Origin: Willaertia magna
Taxonomy: Eukaryota > Heterolobosea > Eutetramitea > Acrasida > Naegleriidae
Assembly (NCBI GenBank): GCA_902984215.1
Contig: CADWAF010005651.1
Location: 1 to 10,607 of the forward strand
Length of the DNA: 10,607 nt
Direction: 5' to 3'
Shown here: piece after piece, positions 6,967 to 10,607 of the stretch
Layout of the letters: each line of letters opens with the position of its first letter
How positions within the stretch are numbered: the stretch's first letter is position 1
Made by a program: the position numbers and the translations under genes
The notes under the pieces: model-generated
The model's database searches: none
Told to the model about the DNA's origin: nothing
Seen by the model: only the letters and a program-made list of their open reading frames with translations

Positions 6967-7545
6967 TTAAAAAGTAAAATTATTAGTAGTAGCATTGTTA
7001 TTTGTAGTAGTGCTTGTTTTCTTTTCAAAAATTAATTCATCATCATCAAATAATCCACCACCTATATATATTACTAATATTGTTATTAGTTGTATTATTA
7101 GTTGTAGTTAGTATATTTAGGTTTTTTTAATTTATTGTTGTCATCATCATCACTATTTTCCTCACTTTCAAAATCCTTTTTTACTTCTTTTGTTATCTTT
7201 TTAGGTTTTTCTTTCTTTTCCTCCTTCTTTTCTTTTTTTCAGTTTATTTCTTTTCTTCTTTAGGTGAAGAAGATTTCTTTTCTTTTGAAACTTTTTTTTC
7301 TTGAATAACAATATCTTTTTTCGATTAGTTTTTTTCTTCTTCTTCTTTTTGTAAACATTTATTTATTAACAATAGTGGTTTTCTTTTTATTATAAGTACT
7401 ATTACTACTTGATTTGGTAGTGTTGTTATTATTGGTATTTAAATCTTTTTCTAAAGATGCCAAATCAAATGTTGTTGTTGTATTATTGTTATTATTTGAT
7501 TTAGTAGTATTTTTAAAAGTAAAATCAGAATTTTCAAATAAACTA
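6967..7545 (-). pseudogene. Frameshifted low-complexity coding remnant (Lys/Glu, Asn/Thr rich)
   Basis: Minus-strand pieces in different frames look like parts of one hydrophilic protein. In order: SLFENSDFTFKNTTKSNN followed by FDLASLEKDLNTNNNN (about 7545-7360), a Lys/Glu-rich segment (VIQEKKVSKEKKSSSPKEEK), then EKPKKITKEVKKDFESEENS followed by DDDD, and finally GGGLFDDDELIFEKKTS with a TAA at 6967-6969. Stops and frame changes interrupt it. The LF-acidic-LF-like motif recalls LFa motifs of FAM21-type proteins, but this similarity is weak. Introns could explain some of the breaks; I saw no clear splice pairs. Confidence 0.4.
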
Positions 7546-7547
7546 CA

Positions 7548-7905
7548 ATATTAAGATTATTGCTGGATCTTTAGAAGAAGATGAAGATAAAAAAATAGTT
7601 GATACTAATAATGTGAACATGATGTTTATTTTATTTATTTAGAATAATAATTGTTATATTTTTTTATTGAATTGAATTTCTAAAAAAATAACTTAAAATC
7701 GTTATTAAAAAATTATATATCTTGCTATAACAAAGTACAACAACAAACAACTGAATAAATTTCAACCATAAAAATTATTCTGTTATTCACTTTAAAATCG
7801 TTTAAAAGAGAAATCAGATATTTAAAAAGAATAATAAATCTAATAATTAATACATCAAACCTATTCCAAACACCTGGTGAATTGACGATGATATTAAATT
7901 GTTAA
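7548..7905 (+). other. Possible coding remnants on the plus strand, unassigned
   Basis: Two plus-strand pieces look protein-like. IIAGSLEEDEDKK followed by IVDTNNVNMMFILF ends at a TAG near 7640. A second frame, open from 7759 to a TAA at 7903, ends in NTSNLFQTPGELTMILNC. The pairing of an AG(S/T)LEE-like start with a (T/S)PGEL-like end is loosely reminiscent of RasGEF N-terminal domains. The match is too short to assign, and the remaining sequence is AT-rich. Confidence 0.2.
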
Positions 7906-8006
7906 AGTTTTATATTTCAAACGAATTTAGAATAAGAAAGAATGAAGATTAGATTGAAAAGAATGTAATAAGAATGAAATTAATATGATATTTTTTTTTA
8001 ATTTAA

Positions 8007-8155
8007 GACATTATGTTTTTTAAGTAGCGTTTTGGACATTGTGTTTTTTTAAGATTGTTTTAGGACATTGTATTTTTTTTGGAATGAATTAAATTTTTTA
8101 TTTTTTTTTATTTTTTTTTTAATTTGGGACATTGTGTTTTTGAGTTAGTTTGGAT
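8007..8155. repeat. Degenerate tandem repeat, unit about 28 bases
   Basis: The core GACATTGTGTTTTT recurs at 8007 (GACATTATG variant), 8035, 8064 (GACATTGTATT variant) and 8128, each followed by a T-rich tail and AAG- or GAG-containing spacer. Spacings are 28, 29 and 64 bases, so one unit between the last two has degenerated or was interrupted by a poly-T run. Confidence 0.6.
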
Positions 8156-8362
8156 AGGTTTAGGATAAGTTGTGAATTCAGTTCCTGGTGGTTGGTGAGA
8201 TGATTTTTGAATATAAATGGTAATAAGTACCTTAATGACTAATCTTATATTCAAAAAGTATGTGATTAATTGATTGAATTTTGGTAATGCTTCTGGTTTG
8301 TGAGTTTCAATTCTACATTGATTAATAAATTTTAATAAGTAATCAATACACAATTTTCACAT
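8156..8362. other. Moderately GC-richer spacer with no assignable gene
   Basis: On the minus strand an open frame reads through here (CRIETHKPEALPKFNQLITY), with codon choice that looks less random than the flanks. It has no ATG, runs into the tandem repeat and matches nothing I know. It may be the 3' end of a decayed neighbour or the 3' flank of the cyclase-like gene. Confidence 0.3.
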
Positions 8363-9758
8363 TTATTTATTGCACAACTCAATCATTCTTCTACAAACTC
8401 TATCATTTACATTTCTTTGTAAATGTAGTTCAAATTTATCCAAAGCCTCTTCAAATTTTCCTTCCAAATACAACTCATATCCTTCATTATAACTATATCA
8501 CTTATTTTTTGCTTCTTTTTGTTCCATTTTATACATCCACTCTATTATTTTTAATTCACACAATTAAAGTTAATTATTTTTAAACATTGTTAAATGCATT
8601 ATTTTGTAAAATAAATTGTGTAAAAATAAAAACACTTACCATCCATTGTAACATATAAACTTTCTCCCAACTCAAATACCATTAAATTTTCAAGTTGATC
8701 TTTATTTTTAAACGTCACATTCTCTAAACGTCTTGTTAAAAACTTTTCCTTAATTGCTATTTGCACTCTTTCAGAAATTATTATTGAAATGCCGTAATCT
8801 AAATTACTTTCCAACATTTCTTGAATTTTCTTTTGAATAGTTCCAATTATAGTAAAGGTTTTCACTTCATTTGTACCTAAATTCCCAGACGCTACAATAT
8901 CCGTGACAACTGCACAATTCACATTTAACTGAAGAGTTGCTGTCATTTGTGAGGACGCCTTCATCTTTACCTCACCATTAATAAATTGTGATAATTTTTC
9001 TTTTAAAGCAATAGCTATATTACATCCCTTTAATTCATGATTATCTGTTGGAATAGCTGCATTAAAAGAGATTGTAATAAAACCATTTTCAAAAGTGCCT
9101 ACTTGTCCTTTTCCAGGTTTTGCTAATTGTTGAATGGTTTGAAAAATTAAAGTCATAACAGAAACAATTTCCTTATTGTCAGTAACTGTATCCATCCAAT
9201 TATCAAAATTATTTAATTTTAAACCAACAATTATAACAACTTTATTTTCTAAACCCAGTTCAAATTTTTGTAAAAAAGAAGTGTTCGTGTTCATTTTAAA
9301 ACTTGAATTCATTCTGGAAGAGACTGCAGCATTACTTAAAGAATGTGACGAAGAAGATGCATTATAAATCAAAGCAACTGCTTTAAACGTTTCTCGCTAT
9401 TATTATAATTATTATTACAATTAACATTACCTAATTGAGAATGTTCATCATCAATTTCTGACACATTGTCTTTTAACATTTTCTCTTCCAGTTCTGTTAA
9501 AAGAAAAGCTGGAATGAATGAACGATATAATTTCATTCTAGAAACCATCTCATTAAACATGAACATTATTAATTCTACTTCTGAAAAGAAAGATTTTGGT
9601 ATTTTAATATTTTCCAAAGTAAATAATGAAATTAATTGTTTAAAAGGAGCAACAATTCTAGAAGAAAAATAAATATCAATAATTATTCCAATTATAATAA
9701 TGATAATACTTGCAATAACAGCAGCTATTATAGCTATAACAATATTACCAATATAATA
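8363..9758 (-). pseudogene. Broken receptor-type class III cyclase-like gene, 5' truncated
   Basis: From 9758 leftwards on the minus strand: a transmembrane helix (IGNIVIAIIAAVIASIIIII, about 9752-9668), a HAMP-like linker (SSRIVAPFKQL), the helical MKLYRSFIPAFLLTELEEK segment that precedes cyclase domains in many protists, an Asn-rich loop, then a cyclase fold at 9372-8641. After an intron (8542-8639) comes EWMYKMEQKEAKNK, an in-frame TGA at 8498-8500, and a TPR-like tail (YNEGYELYLEGKFEEALDKF) ending with TAA at 8363-8365. The fold keeps KVVIIVG, GNLGTNE and FTIIG. It lacks the two metal Asp residues and the Asn/Arg pair of active cyclases. A 10-base deletion at 9381/9382, shown by the left copy, shifts the frame. 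No extracellular sensor or ATG is found upstream. Confidence 0.8.
8542..8639 (-). other. Inferred intron in the cyclase-like gene, 98 bases
   Basis: The donor GTAAGT follows ATGGATG and the acceptor ATAATAG precedes AGTGGATG. Splicing in phase 1 gives VTMDEWMYKMEQ, linking the cyclase fold to the helical tail typical of this protein class. Reading through instead gives CFYFYTIYFTK and a stop. Confidence 0.7.
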
Positions 9759-9779
9759 CTATTGTTCTACACTTACAAT

Positions 9780-10607
9780 TCATTTTAAAGAAAACAAAAC
9801 TTATGAAAAAGAATTAAAATAATTCAAAAAAATTTAAAAATTAAAATAATTCAAAAAAATTAATTACACTTAACTATTTATAACCTTAATGAAAAGAATT
9901 ATTTTAATTTTTAAATTTTTTAAAAATTATTTACTTTTTTATTTTAAACTATTTTTTAAATAATTTCATTAGACAAATCAAATTTTTTTTCTTCTTTAAA
10001 ATTAGATTCATAAATATTATTATTTATTATTAATTTTCTACATTCTTTAAATTTTTCAATATTAAAAAACAATATCATCTTCTTTAATATCAATTATCCT
10101 ATTTAATTTTAATAATATTAAACTATTTTTTTAGTATGTACAATAATAATTAAAAATTGATATTAATTATATAATTATAATTATTTTTATATAAACTTTT
10201 AAAATTACTTTCATTAATATTAACAAATGAATATCTATTAAAAATAAAAAAAAATTTAAATTTTCTAATTTTTTATAAAATTTTCTTTTAATAACATTTT
10301 CAGTTATAAAATAATGTTTATTATATTTTTTTTAATTTTATAAACTTTTTAAAAAAAATTATTAGTTAAAAATATTAAAAGTAAATAAATAAATTTATAA
10401 TTATATCTTAATTTTTTATATTTTTTTTAGATTTTTTTTAAAGTTTAACAAATAAAAATATTTTTAAAAATTATTAATAATATTTATCTAATTTCTTTTT
10501 CTTTAATAATTATTTTTCATAAATTTTTTTATTAATTTCTTTTTTTTCTACAATTTTTTTCATTTTTTAACATTTTTTATTTAAAAAAAAATATTTATTT
10601 CTAATTT
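9780..10607. other. Extremely AT-rich desert, no gene seen
   Basis: Mostly A/T runs with no repeat family or GC-bearing patch. A minus-strand frame of about 40 codons from an ATG near 10085 (MILFFNIEKFKECRKLIINN) is Lys/Asn/Ile-rich, as expected by chance at this composition. I saw no exon for the sensor domain that a receptor-type cyclase would need upstream of its membrane helix. Confidence 0.6.

Noticed and set aside
8108..8353. 81-codon minus-strand frame downstream of the cyclase-like gene
   Set aside because: It has no ATG, its C-terminal part is translated tandem repeat, and it has no family resemblance. It is mentioned as a spacer only.
9369..9385. Programmed frameshift joining the two halves of the cyclase-like gene
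   Set aside because: There is no slippery heptamer, and the left copy shows that a simple 10-base deletion accounts for the frame change.
9176..9672. Two short plus-strand frames opposite the cyclase-like gene
   Set aside because: They are antisense shadows of a minus-strand reading supported by membrane-helix, linker and cyclase-fold homology.
10000..10090. 40-codon minus-strand frame in the AT desert
   Set aside because: Its Lys/Asn/Ile/Phe composition is what chance gives at this base content, and there is no homology or splice context.

Overview
The window comes from a very AT-rich eukaryotic nuclear genome. Coding parts have moderate AT content, spacers are extremely AT-rich, and short GT-AG introns of 60-135 bases can be inferred from where protein homology breaks and resumes. 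Stop and Trp codons in the long gene follow the standard code. Ankyrin-repeat proteins, ABCG half-transporter sequence and a receptor-type class III cyclase-like protein fit a free-living or commensal protist or an early-diverging, AT-rich fungus. I cannot assign a species.

Layout. 1-390: a 22-base direct repeat, then an internally deleted copy (minus strand) of a cyclase-like gene whose fuller copy is at the right end. 494-4453: the only long intact gene, a 1319-residue intronless ankyrin-repeat protein on the minus strand. 4454-5540: upstream spacer with a perfect 14-bp inverted repeat close to the ankyrin start, then a degenerate tRNA-like sequence at 5268-5335. 5540-6660: relic of an ABCG (WHITE-type) transporter on the minus strand. 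It keeps the approach to the Walker A motif, the Walker B/D-loop region and the H-loop region, but lacks everything between Walker A and Walker B, carries a stop codon and a damaged splice donor, and runs into a fragment of the same cyclase-like family. 6660-8000: short coding-like remnants on both strands (Lys/Glu- and Asn/Thr-rich, minus; two unassigned pieces, plus). 8007-8155: a degenerate ~28-bp tandem repeat. 8363-9758: the fullest cyclase-like copy (minus), with a transmembrane helix, HAMP-like linker, degenerate cyclase fold, an intron and a TPR-like tail, broken by a 10-base deletion and an in-frame TGA. 9780-10607: an AT-rich stretch with nothing recognisable.

Taken together, the window looks like one live ankyrin-repeat gene set in a graveyard of gene fragments. 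Three same-strand remnants of one receptor-cyclase-like family are scattered over 9 kb. The left copy still carries the 10 bases missing from the right copy, which is the best internal proof that the right copy was broken by deletion.
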